23,584 bases of DNA from Pseudomonadota bacterium (GCA_016198545.1 JACQIJ010000096.1:1-23584); one strand, 5' to 3'; positions 1 through 7,742 are shown, counted from the first letter of the stretch. Notes: generated by a model from the letters alone, not told the origin. Numbers and translations: made by a program.

Positions 1-22
1 ATTTAATAGAGGTACGGGTGTG

Positions 23-1675
23 ATGTTGGGTTTTTCCGGCCGTATTTTTGCGGTATTTTTAGGCGCGGTGTTGCTTGCAAGCTTCACCGGCGACGCCGCC
101 TATGCCGTCAATGACCTGAGCGATATCTCCAAGAACGTTGTTGCCTCGGGCGAGCGCTTGCCGGGCCTGATAACGGCTCTTTCCTATTTTCTGGCTCTTG
201 TATTCGGCATTCTGGGCATCCTCAAGATGCGCGATCATGTCGAAAACCCCAGCCGTACGCAACTGCATGAGCCGCTGGTGCGCTTTGCCGCCGGCGGCGC
301 GCTGCTGGCCCTGCCGATTATCTACGAAGCGATGGTCAGAACGATTGGCGGCGGCAGCGCTGTAGGCGGCGGCGGCGTGGGCGCGATGGCGGCGATACAG
401 GCAATCGGCGGTCTTCTCGGCTCCGCCATGAGTTATGTTCCTCTGAATGACTTCAACCAGATTCTGGCGAAAATCATTGAGTCGGTTGAAAGAGTTCCCG
501 CCCTGATTGCGGGGATCGGTTATCTTCTGGGTCTGATTATGGGCGTTTCGGGTATTCTCAAGCTTAAAGATCACATCGAAAACCCGCAGCAGACAGGCTT
601 GCGCGAGGGCGTCATCAGGCTTCTCATCGGCGGCGCGCTTATCGCGCTTCCGGCCATTTACAGTGCGATGTTCGAGACGATCCGCGGCGGCGGCGGTCTT
701 GGCGTTGGCGGCGTTCTGGCCGCCGTTCTCAGCGGCGCCCAATTGCTTGTTTCGACAGAGGATATAGGCGCGAACTGCGCCACCAGCTTCAGCTTTTTCG
801 GTTTTTCGCTCGGCGGTCTGCTGGGCGGCGGCGGGCCCGGCATCGGATCCGTCATATGCAACTTGATGCTCCACTCGGCGGCCTTCCCCGCTTTCCTGAC
901 GGCCATTTCCTATCTTTTCGGGCTTGTCCTTGGCGTATGGGGATTGCTGAAGATCAAGGATCACGTGATCAACCCGCAGCAGACGACCGTCTGGGAAGGC
1001 GTTGCGCGCCTGCTTGCCGGCGGCGCGTTTTTCGCCTTGCCGGTTGTTATCACGGCTGCCTACAACACCGTCGCCGAATTTATGATTCCCCACTTCAATA
1101 CGGGCTTTTCGGGCGCGACTTCGGCCGGCGGGCTCGATGCCGTCATGGCTGCGTTCATGAAGGACATATTGGGGCCCCTCGATCTTCTGTTCAAGTTTTT
1201 TGCCTTTGCGGCGGGCATCGTTCTGATCATGGTGGGCATTTCCCGCCTGATGAAATCCGCGCAGGAAGGACCCCGCGGACCCGGCGGAATCGGTACGCTG
1301 ATGACGTTTGTTATCGGTGGCACGTTGCTCGCGTTCGGTCCGATGATCACGGCCGGGTCGATGTCCTTGTTCGGCAGTCCGGTTACAACAACCTCGGCGC
1401 AGCTGAAATATACGACCGGCCTGACCGGTCAGGAAGTCCAGCATGTGCATGCCGTTATAAGCGCGATAATCAAGTTTATGATCGTCCTTGGTCTGGCGAG
1501 TTTTCTCCGGGGATTGTTCATAATGAGGGCCGTGGCCGAAGGCAATTCGCAGGCGTCGATGATAGCGGGGGTAACCCATATTATCGGCGGCGCGCTTGCC
1601 GTAAATCTCGGCCCTTTAATCAATGCTGTCCAGAACACTTTGGGAATCGGGCAGTTTGGTATAATGTTTAGTTAA
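23..1675 (+). CDS. icmC: IcmC/DotE-like multi-module membrane protein of a type IVB secretion system (three IcmD-like modules fused to an IcmC-like region)
   Basis: Likely an inner-membrane component of a Dot/Icm (type IVB) secretion channel. A signal peptide covers about residues 1-28 (ends in AYA). Five two-helix hairpin modules follow, at about residues 47-110, 158-221, 288-351, 385-445 and 479-541. Modules 1-3 share a loop of the form LKxKDHxxNPxxT and a second helix with GGAxxALP; this is the pattern of the neighbouring small IcmD-like protein. Modules 4-5 lack the KDH loop; module 5 (FLRG, then THIIGGALAVN) resembles the end of Legionella IcmC/DotE as I recall it. Glycine-rich linkers separate the early modules. 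Family IcmC is about 190 residues, so 550 is very long. AGAGG at 8-12 supports ATG at 23; GTG at 20 is an in-frame alternative. Family assignment rests mainly on synteny with icmD-icmJ-icmB plus hairpin pattern. Confidence 0.72.
   Translation: MLGFSGRIFAVFLGAVLLASFTGDAAYAVNDLSDISKNVVASGERLPGLITALSYFLALVFGILGILKMRDHVENPSRTQLHEPLVRFAAGGALLALPIIYEAMVRTIGGGSAVGGGGVGAMAAIQAIGGLLGSAMSYVPLNDFNQILAKIIESVERVPALIAGIGYLLGLIMGVSGILKLKDHIENPQQTGLREGVIRLLIGGALIALPAIYSAMFETIRGGGGLGVGGVLAAVLSGAQLLVSTEDIGANCATSFSFFGFSLGGLLGGGGPGIGSVICNLMLHSAAFPAFLTAISYLFGLVLGVWGLLKIKDHVINPQQTTVWEGVARLLAGGAFFALPVVITAAYNTVAEFMIPHFNTGFSGATSAGGLDAVMAAFMKDILGPLDLLFKFFAFAAGIVLIMVGISRLMKSAQEGPRGPGGIGTLMTFVIGGTLLAFGPMITAGSMSLFGSPVTTTSAQLKYTTGLTGQEVQHVHAVISAIIKFMIVLGLASFLRGLFIMRAVAEGNSQASMIAGVTHIIGGALAVNLGPLINAVQNTLGIGQFGIMFS
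161..1642 (+). repeat. Five tandem two-helix membrane modules inside the icmC-position gene
   Basis: Cores are at about 161-349, 494-685, 884-1075, 1175-1357 and 1457-1642. Copies 1-3 are clearly homologous (P-x-L-I/L-x-A/G-I/L-S/G-Y, then GxLKxKDH, NPxxT, RLxxGGAxxALP). Copies 4 and 5 are divergent, keeping only the two-helix hairpin and a GG(T/A)L pattern at the second helix. Copy 1 and the separate downstream icmD-like gene share a 42-base block (293-334 and 1978-2019) with a single mismatch, which points to fairly recent duplication or gene conversion. Confidence 0.8.
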
Positions 1676-1707
1676 CTAACCATGTTGTCAAAAGAGGAGG
1701 ATCAATC

Positions 1708-2094
1708 ATGATTAAGTTAGTAAAACGCACTTCCCTGCAGGTCGGAGCTGCTTTCATCGCCGGTATGATGACAAGCGGTCAGGCTCATGCGGGTAACAAT
1801 TTCAGCTCAATCGGCTCCAACATTACGGATTCGATTTCATCCTTGCCCGGTCTTCTGACCGCCCTGTCATACATGTTCGGCATCCTGCTGGGCGTGCTGG
1901 GCATTATGAAGATCAAGGATCACGTCGAAAACCCGGGTCAGACAGCCCTTAAAGACGGCGCCATTCGTCTTGCTGCGGGCGGCGCGCTGCTGGCTCTGCC
2001 GATTATCTACGAAGCGATGCTGAACACGATCGGCAATAACGGCGCGAACGCGACGGCTGCGACGCTGAACAAAGTATCGTTCTCCGTCAACTAG
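1708..2094 (+). CDS. icmD: IcmD/DotP-like small membrane protein of a type IVB secretion system
   Basis: A 128-residue exported membrane protein. It has a signal peptide at about residues 1-28 (ends AHA) and one two-helix hairpin at about 47-110 with the KIKDHVENP loop and GGALLALP second helix. Length matches Legionella IcmD/DotP (about 130), and its position between icmC-like and icmJ-like genes matches the classical icmC-D-J-B order. The family is known as a small inner-membrane component of the Dot/Icm apparatus with no assigned enzymatic role. A strong ribosome-binding site (GAGGAGG, about 1694-1700) precedes ATG 1708, stronger than those of its neighbours, so high expression is plausible. 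It is nearly a single-module copy of the upstream protein's first module. Confidence 0.78.
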   Translation: MIKLVKRTSLQVGAAFIAGMMTSGQAHAGNNFSSIGSNITDSISSLPGLLTALSYMFGILLGVLGIMKIKDHVENPGQTALKDGAIRLAAGGALLALPIIYEAMLNTIGNNGANATAATLNKVSFSVN

Positions 2095-2096
2095 GC

Positions 2097-2813
2097 ATGA
2101 ATACAATTCCTTTAATTCTGGGTATTGCCCGCAGGTCGGGCAATACCCAAACTGTTTCGGGCGTCTCTGCCGGAAAGGCGGCGAAGACCGATGCCGCCGC
2201 GGAGGTTGAGCAAAAACAGAAGATTTTCGTCCGCGACGATTACGCCTGCCGTTGCTGCGGCTTTAAATCGCAAAAATATCAGGACATCCTTTACCTGAAT
2301 GGCGTTTCAACGGACCGGCGGTCGACCAATATGGCGACCGTTTGTATTTTTTGCCACCAGTGCTTCAATCTGGACCAGGTTGCAGTGATGCGGTCGGGCG
2401 TTCTGGTATGGCTGCCCGAAATACCCCAGGCCGATCTTCACCATATTGCGCGCGCAGCCTATGTGGCCCGCATATCACAGGGGCCGGTCGCCGATGCCGC
2501 GCGCCGGGTGCTGGATATTTTCATGCAGCGCCGGGAGGATATAAGGAAAAGACTGGGTACTGACGATCCGTTCATTCTGGCCTCCGTTCTAAAAGATTAC
2601 ATAAGCGAAAAGGCCTATGAGATGCGTCAGAAAAAGTTGGAGGGAGTCCGGCTTTTTCCGTTAGACCGCCGCATTATCAAGGAAGCGGACCTGGAATTTA
2701 ACCAGTTTCCGCAGATTCTGGCTTTCTGGCGGTCGAAAGGGGGGCCTTTCGGCGACATGGTTCCGCGCCAGTGGCTGGACCTGTACAGGGACATTGCCGG
2801 AAAAGCCGCATGA
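2097..2813 (+). CDS. icmJ: IcmJ/DotN-like zinc-binding component of the type IVB coupling complex
   Basis: A 238-residue soluble protein, related to DotN/IcmJ of the Dot/Icm coupling complex, where it binds the DotL ATPase and carries a structural zinc in an HNH-like fold. Putative metal ligands are visible as C51-x2-C54 (with C53) and C83-x2-C86 (with C89). Between them is the conserved stretch YQDILYLNG, and before them KIFVRDDYACRCCGF. This layout fits my recollection of Legionella IcmJ (about 208 residues); the extra length is mainly a 40-residue N-terminal stretch. ATG 2097 lies two bases after the icmD stop, has no clear Shine-Dalgarno sequence and is the only plausible start in frame, so translational coupling to icmD is likely. 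A perfect RNA hairpin lies at codons 8-18. Confidence 0.82.
   Translation: MNTIPLILGIARRSGNTQTVSGVSAGKAAKTDAAAEVEQKQKIFVRDDYACRCCGFKSQKYQDILYLNGVSTDRRSTNMATVCIFCHQCFNLDQVAVMRSGVLVWLPEIPQADLHHIARAAYVARISQGPVADAARRVLDIFMQRREDIRKRLGTDDPFILASVLKDYISEKAYEMRQKKLEGVRLFPLDRRIIKEADLEFNQFPQILAFWRSKGGPFGDMVPRQWLDLYRDIAGKAA
2120..2148 (+). promoter_or_regulatory. Perfect 12-bp stem / 5-nt loop hairpin in the icmJ start region
   Basis: GGGTATTGCCCG at 2120-2131 pairs perfectly with CGGGCAATACCC at 2137-2148 around the loop CAGGT. It begins 23 bases after the icmJ ATG. No T-run follows (the next bases are AAACTGTTTC), so it is not a standard intrinsic terminator. It could stabilise the upstream icmC-D message, or damp translation of icmJ and icmB relative to icmD. 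The structure is seen; the role is inferred. Confidence 0.6.
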
Positions 2814-2852
2814 TGATTGCGGATTATAAAATTCCGTCATCCATTTAGCTGT

Positions 2853-2880
2853 TTTTCAAAAGGACTAAACCATTTATACT
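2853..2880 (+). promoter_or_regulatory. Possible promoter ahead of icmB
   Basis: The 115-base icmJ-icmB gap is the only sizeable gap in the T4SS block. It contains TATACT at 2875-2880, with a poor -35 candidate TTTTCA at 2853-2858 (16-base spacer). A secondary promoter for icmB is possible but the -35 match is weak. No other feature is evident in this gap. Confidence 0.25.
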
Positions 2881-2928
2881 GTCGGATGGGGTTTGGCGTC
2901 GCGTTTTCCGGGGATCCGATAGGTAATT

Positions 2929-5900
2929 ATGAGCAACTGGTTCTTAAGATTCATAATGCCGTTTCAAAAGGCATTGCGGCAGTCGGTGGAGACGTTTATC
3001 CGCCTGGAAACAGTCGATGATGAAACGACGCTTGTGTCGGAAGACGGGTCCCTTGTAACCTATTTGCGCGTAGACGGGAGCCGGCAGGTTATCGGCGATG
3101 AGGAGTACCAGCATATCGTTGAAGGCGCAACGATCAAGGTCGGCGCGCGCTTTGACCGCCAGGGCCATGCGATACAGGTTTATTTCGTCCGCGATCCCGA
3201 GAGGATCCGCCGCCATCTGGAACACTTGATCCGCCCCAGCCGTCAGGCTGTCAACAATATTGGTCTCGACATGACCGACGTTTTTGACGAGCGCGTCCGT
3301 CACCTGTCGAAATATCTTTCCTACGAGGAATGCTATTTCGTGCTGTGGACGAGGCCGTCCATATTGACGAAAAACGAGCTGAAGCGCGCGGCGCGCGAAG
3401 CGCGCGAAAAGAAATGGCTGCCTGCCGGTTATGCCCAGAATCCGCTTGCGGCGCTCGATGCCTTGCGGAACAGGCACAAAAGCTATGTTTCGGGCACGCT
3501 GTCGGCCCTGGATGAGCTTGGGTTCAAGGTTGAGATGCTGTCGTCCCATGATGCCTTGCGCGCTGTGCGCAATAATCTTTACCCCTACAAGGCCCATGAG
3601 GAATGGAGGGCTTGCGCGCCCGGAGACCCGATTCCGCCGCGCGCGCCGACAAGCAAGTTTGATATGTCCGACATCATATGGCCGCCTTTGCGGCAACAGC
3701 TTGCCGCCGCTGACGCGTCTGTGATCAGCAGTACGGTTTGCCGCGTCGGCGATTTGTACTGGGCCGGAGCCGACATGACGCTGGGGCCGATGGAAGCGAG
3801 CCCGTTCCCCCAGCTTCTGAACCGCCTTTTTGAATCGGATGTGCCGTACAGAATATCTTTCCTTGTCGAGGGCGGCGGGTCCGCCTCTACCGCGTTCCGC
3901 TCTTTCGCGGCAACGATTCTCGGCGTAACGAATTCATTCAACAAGCAGATAAAGTTTTCTCTGGAAGGTCTGGAAATCCTGTCCCGCCGCGAACCGGTCG
4001 TCAAGTTGCGGATTTCCTTCGCGACATGGGCGCCGGCAACGGATCGCAACCTGACGCTTATCCAGAACAGGCTGTCCGTTCTGGTTCAGTCCGTGGAAAG
4101 CTGGGGGTATTGCCAGGTCAGCGAGTTTTCCGGGGATCCCCTTGATTGCGTGATGTCATCCGCGATGGGCATTCACTGCGCCGGCACGGCGCCGACGGGC
4201 GTGGCCCCGATGTTCGAGGTCATGAAACTCTTGCCGTGGCAGAGGCCGTCCAGCCCGTTCCAGCACGGCGCGATACTTTTGCGGACCCCGGACGGAAAAG
4301 TCTGGCCGTACCAGACGGGAACGCACATAACGACGACGTGGTTCGACCTTGTCTTCGCGCAGCCCGGCGCCGGCAAGTCCGTTTTGCTCAACACAATGAA
4401 TTTAGGAACGTGCGTATCTCCGGGCCTGACGAAGCTTCCTTATCTGGCGGTCATCGATATCGGCCCGTCTTCTTCGGGCCTGATTTCCCTCATAAGGGAG
4501 TCCCTGCCGATGCAGCGACAGCATGAGGCGGCCTATTACCGTCTGCAAATGGCTCATAAATTTGCGGTCAATCCCTTTGATACGCAGCTGGGATGTCGCT
4601 ATCCCATGCCGGATGAGCGCAGCTATCTCGTCGAGCTTCTGGCGCTGCTTTGTACGCCGCCGGGGCATGAAAAGCCGTATGACGGCATCCAGCAGCTGGC
4701 GGGCATGGTGGTCGATGAAATGTTCCGCTGGCGTGACGATGTTTCCGCCAACGCGGAGCCGCGCCCTTATCTGCCGCGCCTTGATCCCGACATTGATGAG
4801 GCTCTGCAAAAGTTTAACGTACACTTGCCATCGGATCCGTACTGGTGGGATATCGTCGACAAGATGTTCGATCTGGGGCAGTATCATGTCTCCGCCCTTG
4901 CGCAGCGCCATGCTGTTCCCACGCTTTCGGATGCGATTACGGCCGCCCGCCGCCCCCAGATACGCAGCCTTCTGGAGGAAACGTCGGTAGGGTTCAGCGC
5001 TGAAAGCGTTATCAATGCCTTTGAAAGGATGATTACGTCCGCCATCCGCGAATTGCCTATCCTTGCTTCCGTAACGCAGTTCGATATCAGCGAATGCCGC
5101 GTTTGTTCCCTCGATTTGATGGATGTAGCCCCCCAGGGCGATGAAATTTCCGATCGTCAGACGGCCATCATGTACATGCTGGCGCGGCATGTTCTGGTGC
5201 GCAGCTGGTGGATCGGCAAGGAATCGATTCAGTTCATACCGGAGAAATTCCGCGAGTACCACGAAATGAGATTGCAGGAAATATCCGAGACGCCGAAGCG
5301 GCTGTGCTACGACGAATTCCACAGGACGACGAAGTCGCAATCCGTACGCGGACAGGTCATCCGGGACGTGCGCGAAGGCCGGAAACGCGGCGTTCAAATC
5401 ATTCTATCCTCTCAGCTGCTCGATGACTTCAGCAAAGACATGATCGACCTGGCTACGGGCATATGGGTTCTCGGTTCGGCCATTTCCGAATCGGCGGTCG
5501 AGCACGTCAGGGAGACGTTCGGCCTTTCGGAGACGGCCCGCAATATCATCCGCTACAAGCTGACCGGCCCGACGGCGGCCGGCGCTCCGGCCCTCTTTGT
5601 TCTTGGCACGAATGAAGGGCGTTATGAGCAGTTTCTGATCAACACCCTGGGGCCCATTGAGTTATGGGCGCTGTCGACATCCATGGAAGACGTCGCCATC
5701 CGCAACCGTCTCTACGGCCGGCTGGGCGCCGCGCGCGCGCGCAAGATGCTGGCCGCCGCCTTCCCCGGGGGCAGCGCCCGTACGGAAATAAGGCGCCGCG
5801 TCATGCTGAAGATGGAAAAAGAAGGCGAGGCGAAATCGGCGCTGACGGGTGCCGTTATAGATGAAATCGTTGACGAGCTGGTCATGCGTTCCGACCAGGC

Positions 5901-5943
5901 CAGGGAAGACCAGGAGCGCGAACGCTTCAAGGCCGTATCATGA
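2929..5943 (+). CDS. icmB: IcmB/DotO-type ATPase of the type IVB secretion system
   Basis: A 1004-residue cytoplasmic ATPase of the VirB4/TraC superfamily that would power Dot/Icm channel assembly or substrate transfer. Length matches Legionella IcmB (about 1009). Walker A is QPGAGKS at residues 478-484 and Walker B is LCYDEFHR with D795-E796; the stretch following (REGRKRGVQIILSSQ) is the usual sensor/arginine region of these ATPases. The N-terminal 450 residues are the less conserved VirB4-like domain. ATG 2929 follows AGGT with a short 4-base spacer. The stop overlaps the next start at ATGA (5940-5943), so the downstream membrane protein is co-translated. Order icmC-D-J-B is as in Legionella. 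No damaging change is seen in the ATPase motifs, so the system looks functional at this gene. Confidence 0.93.
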   Translation: MSNWFLRFIMPFQKALRQSVETFIRLETVDDETTLVSEDGSLVTYLRVDGSRQVIGDEEYQHIVEGATIKVGARFDRQGHAIQVYFVRDPERIRRHLEHLIRPSRQAVNNIGLDMTDVFDERVRHLSKYLSYEECYFVLWTRPSILTKNELKRAAREAREKKWLPAGYAQNPLAALDALRNRHKSYVSGTLSALDELGFKVEMLSSHDALRAVRNNLYPYKAHEEWRACAPGDPIPPRAPTSKFDMSDIIWPPLRQQLAAADASVISSTVCRVGDLYWAGADMTLGPMEASPFPQLLNRLFESDVPYRISFLVEGGGSASTAFRSFAATILGVTNSFNKQIKFSLEGLEILSRREPVVKLRISFATWAPATDRNLTLIQNRLSVLVQSVESWGYCQVSEFSGDPLDCVMSSAMGIHCAGTAPTGVAPMFEVMKLLPWQRPSSPFQHGAILLRTPDGKVWPYQTGTHITTTWFDLVFAQPGAGKSVLLNTMNLGTCVSPGLTKLPYLAVIDIGPSSSGLISLIRESLPMQRQHEAAYYRLQMAHKFAVNPFDTQLGCRYPMPDERSYLVELLALLCTPPGHEKPYDGIQQLAGMVVDEMFRWRDDVSANAEPRPYLPRLDPDIDEALQKFNVHLPSDPYWWDIVDKMFDLGQYHVSALAQRHAVPTLSDAITAARRPQIRSLLEETSVGFSAESVINAFERMITSAIRELPILASVTQFDISECRVCSLDLMDVAPQGDEISDRQTAIMYMLARHVLVRSWWIGKESIQFIPEKFREYHEMRLQEISETPKRLCYDEFHRTTKSQSVRGQVIRDVREGRKRGVQIILSSQLLDDFSKDMIDLATGIWVLGSAISESAVEHVRETFGLSETARNIIRYKLTGPTAAGAPALFVLGTNEGRYEQFLINTLGPIELWALSTSMEDVAIRNRLYGRLGAARARKMLAAAFPGGSARTEIRRRVMLKMEKEGEAKSALTGAVIDEIVDELVMRSDQAREDQERERFKAVS

Positions 5944-6446
5944 GCGCCGCAAAGACAGGGACGATAAGCGTCGGCCCGCAGAAAAAGGCGCCGAAGAGAC
6001 GGACATTGAAGGAATTTCTGCGGAAATGGCGGAATGCGGGGATAGGCGTCTTCTTTTTCCTGTCGTTCCTTGTCTGGTTCGGGATGCAGCCGGTAAAGGG
6101 AACCATACATGTCGGCATCTGCCGCGTATTTCTCGAACTGAATTTAAAGTACCCCCCTTCGTTCAGATTCGTGCAGTACGACCTGTTTCAGAGTGCGCAC
6201 AGGATTTATTACACTTTTACGGGTCCTTTCGGGGAGACGCGCTCGAACCTGGCTGAATGCACGTTCAGCCAGGATTCCCGGACGGGCTACCCGGTTCTCG
6301 AAGGGGTCAATATCAACAGGCAGCCCGTGGACCGGGCGCAGGTTGATGCCTTCAACAGGACCATCCCCCTGATCATGGGATTTGAGATAGATCGTATCGT
6401 TCCGAGACCCTATACAGGGGATCTCATGGACCTGAAGCGCGATTGA
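5940..6446 (+). CDS. Unrecognised single-pass membrane protein coupled to icmB
   Basis: A 168-residue protein that I do not recognise. Residues 1-31 are basic (many K/R), then one membrane segment at about 33-50 (GIGVFFFLSFLVWFGM). About 118 residues follow, probably periplasmic by the positive-inside rule, with two cysteines (C61, C107) that could pair. The start overlaps the icmB stop in ATGA and the stop overlaps the next ATG by one base, so it is surely in the same transcript. In Legionella icmB is followed by tphA and icmF; this protein resembles neither in size. A bitopic T4SS accessory subunit specific to this lineage is the simplest reading, from context only. Confidence 0.8.
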   Translation: MSAAKTGTISVGPQKKAPKRRTLKEFLRKWRNAGIGVFFFLSFLVWFGMQPVKGTIHVGICRVFLELNLKYPPSFRFVQYDLFQSAHRIYYTFTGPFGETRSNLAECTFSQDSRTGYPVLEGVNINRQPVDRAQVDAFNRTIPLIMGFEIDRIVPRPYTGDLMDLKRD

Positions 6447-7489
6447 TGGAATACCGCAGCCTCGGCCGGACCGGCATAAAAGTCAGCCTCATTTGTCTGG
6501 GCACGATGACATGGGGCGTTCAGAATACGGAACCGGACGGCCACGAACAGATGGATTACGCCGTCGATAACGGAGTCAATTTTTTCGATACGGCCGAGAT
6601 GTACGCCGTTCCCCCGTCGCCTGCGACCTATGGCAAAACGGAAGAGATTATCGGCAGCTGGTTTGCCGCACGCCGGAACAGGGATAAGGTCATATTGGCG
6701 ACGAAAGTTGCGGGCGCAGGCCTGCCGTGGATCCGCGGCGGACAGGCGCGGATCGACCGCCGCAATATCATGGAAGCCGTGGAGGGGAGCCTGAAGCGGC
6801 TCCGCACGGACTATATAGACCTTTACCAGCTTCACTGGGCCAACCGCGAAAGCTACCATTTTGATGATTACTGGAGCTATGATCCGTCCGGAATCGGAAG
6901 GCAGGAAACAATCGACAATTTTTCCGAAGTGCTGATGACGCTGGGCGACCTCGCGCAGGCGGGAAAAATACGTCATGCCGGGCTGTCGAACGAATCGGCG
7001 TGGGGAGCGATGCAGTATCTGCGTCTTGCGCAGGAAAACGGCTGGCCGCGCATGGCCTCCATCCAGAATGAATACAGCCTGCTTTACCGCGCATTCGAAC
7101 CGGAGCTGGCGGAAACCGCGCTGATGGAGGATATCGGGCTTCTGGCATGGTCGCCGCTGGCCACGGGCATGATCAGCGGCAAATATCTCGGCGGCAAGCG
7201 GCCCAAGGGGTCGCGTTGGACTTTGCTCAAGGGACCGTCCCACCGCGATACGGAACAGGCCGGCGAAGCCGTGAAGGCCTATATGAAGGTTGCCAAAAAG
7301 CACGGTCTCGATTCCTGCCAGATGGCGCTGGCTTTCGTCAACAGCCGGCCTTTCGTGACTTCCGCCATTATCGGCGCGACGACGATGGAGCAGCTGAAGA
7401 CCAATATTGAATCGGCCGATATTGCGCTGGCGGATGCGGTCTTTGAGGATATCGCCGCGGTACGGAAGGAATATCCGCTTCCTTATTAG
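6446..7489 (+). CDS. tas: Tas-like NADP(H)-dependent aldo-keto reductase
   Basis: A 347-residue AKR-family oxidoreductase with a TIM-barrel fold, closely patterned on E. coli Tas. It reduces carbonyl substrates with NADPH; the physiological substrate of Tas is not established. The catalytic tetrad is visible: D48 and Y53 (FFDTAEMY), K87 (ATKVAG) and H130 (LYQLHW). The C-terminal cofactor-phosphate region carries the family signature GATTMEQLKTNIES. ATG 6446 shares its A with the preceding TGA; a TTG at 6443 extends the frame by one codon but is less likely. It is the last gene of the T4SS transcript by spacing, but its metabolic role seems unrelated, so it is probably a passenger. A perfect AGGAGGT lies across its stop codon. 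Confidence 0.93.
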   Translation: MEYRSLGRTGIKVSLICLGTMTWGVQNTEPDGHEQMDYAVDNGVNFFDTAEMYAVPPSPATYGKTEEIIGSWFAARRNRDKVILATKVAGAGLPWIRGGQARIDRRNIMEAVEGSLKRLRTDYIDLYQLHWANRESYHFDDYWSYDPSGIGRQETIDNFSEVLMTLGDLAQAGKIRHAGLSNESAWGAMQYLRLAQENGWPRMASIQNEYSLLYRAFEPELAETALMEDIGLLAWSPLATGMISGKYLGGKRPKGSRWTLLKGPSHRDTEQAGEAVKAYMKVAKKHGLDSCQMALAFVNSRPFVTSAIIGATTMEQLKTNIESADIALADAVFEDIAAVRKEYPLPY

Positions 7490-7494
7490 GAGGT
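7488..7494 (+). promoter_or_regulatory. Perfect Shine-Dalgarno sequence without a well-spaced start codon
   Basis: AGGAGGT sits directly on the tas stop codon (TAG 7487-7489). The normal window of 5-10 bases downstream has no ATG, GTG or TTG. The first ATG is at 7509, 14 bases away, opening a 21-codon frame (7509-7574) that ends in ATGA overlap with the next small ORF. This looks like a leftover of a lost or shifted gene start. Confidence 0.5.
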
Positions 7495-7570
7495 AAGATT
7501 TTCAGGTTATGCGTCTGCGCGATAATATCAACGTTGTTTATGGCGTTCCTGTCATGGAGGCAGCATTCAA

Positions 7571-7687
7571 ATGACAGGGAAATACGCACCAAGGCATATT
7601 ATTGTTCTGGCAGGGCTTTTCTGCGCCCTTGCCGGTCAGGGCCATGCGCAGGAAGTTCCCGCCGCACCCGCAATTATTTTGACATAA
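7571..7687 (+). CDS. Small ORF encoding an isolated signal peptide (38 residues), possibly a gene remnant
   Basis: ATG 7571 is preceded by GGAGG at 7556-7560. The product has the three parts of a Sec signal peptide: basic start (MTGKYAPRH), hydrophobic core (IIVLAGLFCALAG), and cleavage site QGHAQ. Only about 12 residues follow (EVPAAPAIILT) before TAA. The last two sense codons and part of the stop (TTG ACA TAA) contain the -35 element of the downstream promoter. Either it is a very small exported peptide or, more likely, the 5' stub of an exported-protein gene whose body is gone. I see no similarity to a known protein. Confidence 0.4.
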   Translation: MTGKYAPRHIIVLAGLFCALAGQGHAQEVPAAPAIILT

Positions 7688-7707
7688 TAGTAATTTTTTG
7701 TTATACC
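7679..7707 (+). promoter_or_regulatory. Sigma70-type promoter for the two small exported proteins
   Basis: TTGACA at 7679-7684, a 17-base spacer, then TATACC at 7702-7707 (or TTATAC one base earlier). The -35 is a perfect match. Transcription would begin near 7714, about 30 bases before the lipoprotein start at 7743, which has AAGGG at 7733-7737 as its ribosome-binding site. Confidence 0.65.
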
Positions 7708-7742
7708 TGCCCTGTTCATTCAGATAGATAGAAAGGGTATCG

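Noticed and set aside
959..970. GATCACGTGATC, a perfect 12-bp palindrome
   Set aside because: It lies inside module 3 and encodes the conserved KDHVIN loop; the palindrome is a by-product of codon choice and is not repeated elsewhere in the window.
59..1579. Long minus-strand open frame (506 codons) opposite the icmC-position gene
   Set aside because: The translation is low-complexity and rich in Arg/Gln/His/Ala with no domain, typical of the antisense of a GC-rich Gly/Ala/Leu membrane gene. The + strand product has a signal peptide and conserved modules.
2817..3020. Short + strand open frame overlapping the icmB start
   Set aside because: It has no recognisable product and no good start site, and runs out of frame into a certain icmB coding region.
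4402..5397. Minus-strand open frame of 331 codons opposite icmB
   Set aside because: Antisense shadow; the + frame carries Walker A and B motifs and family length.
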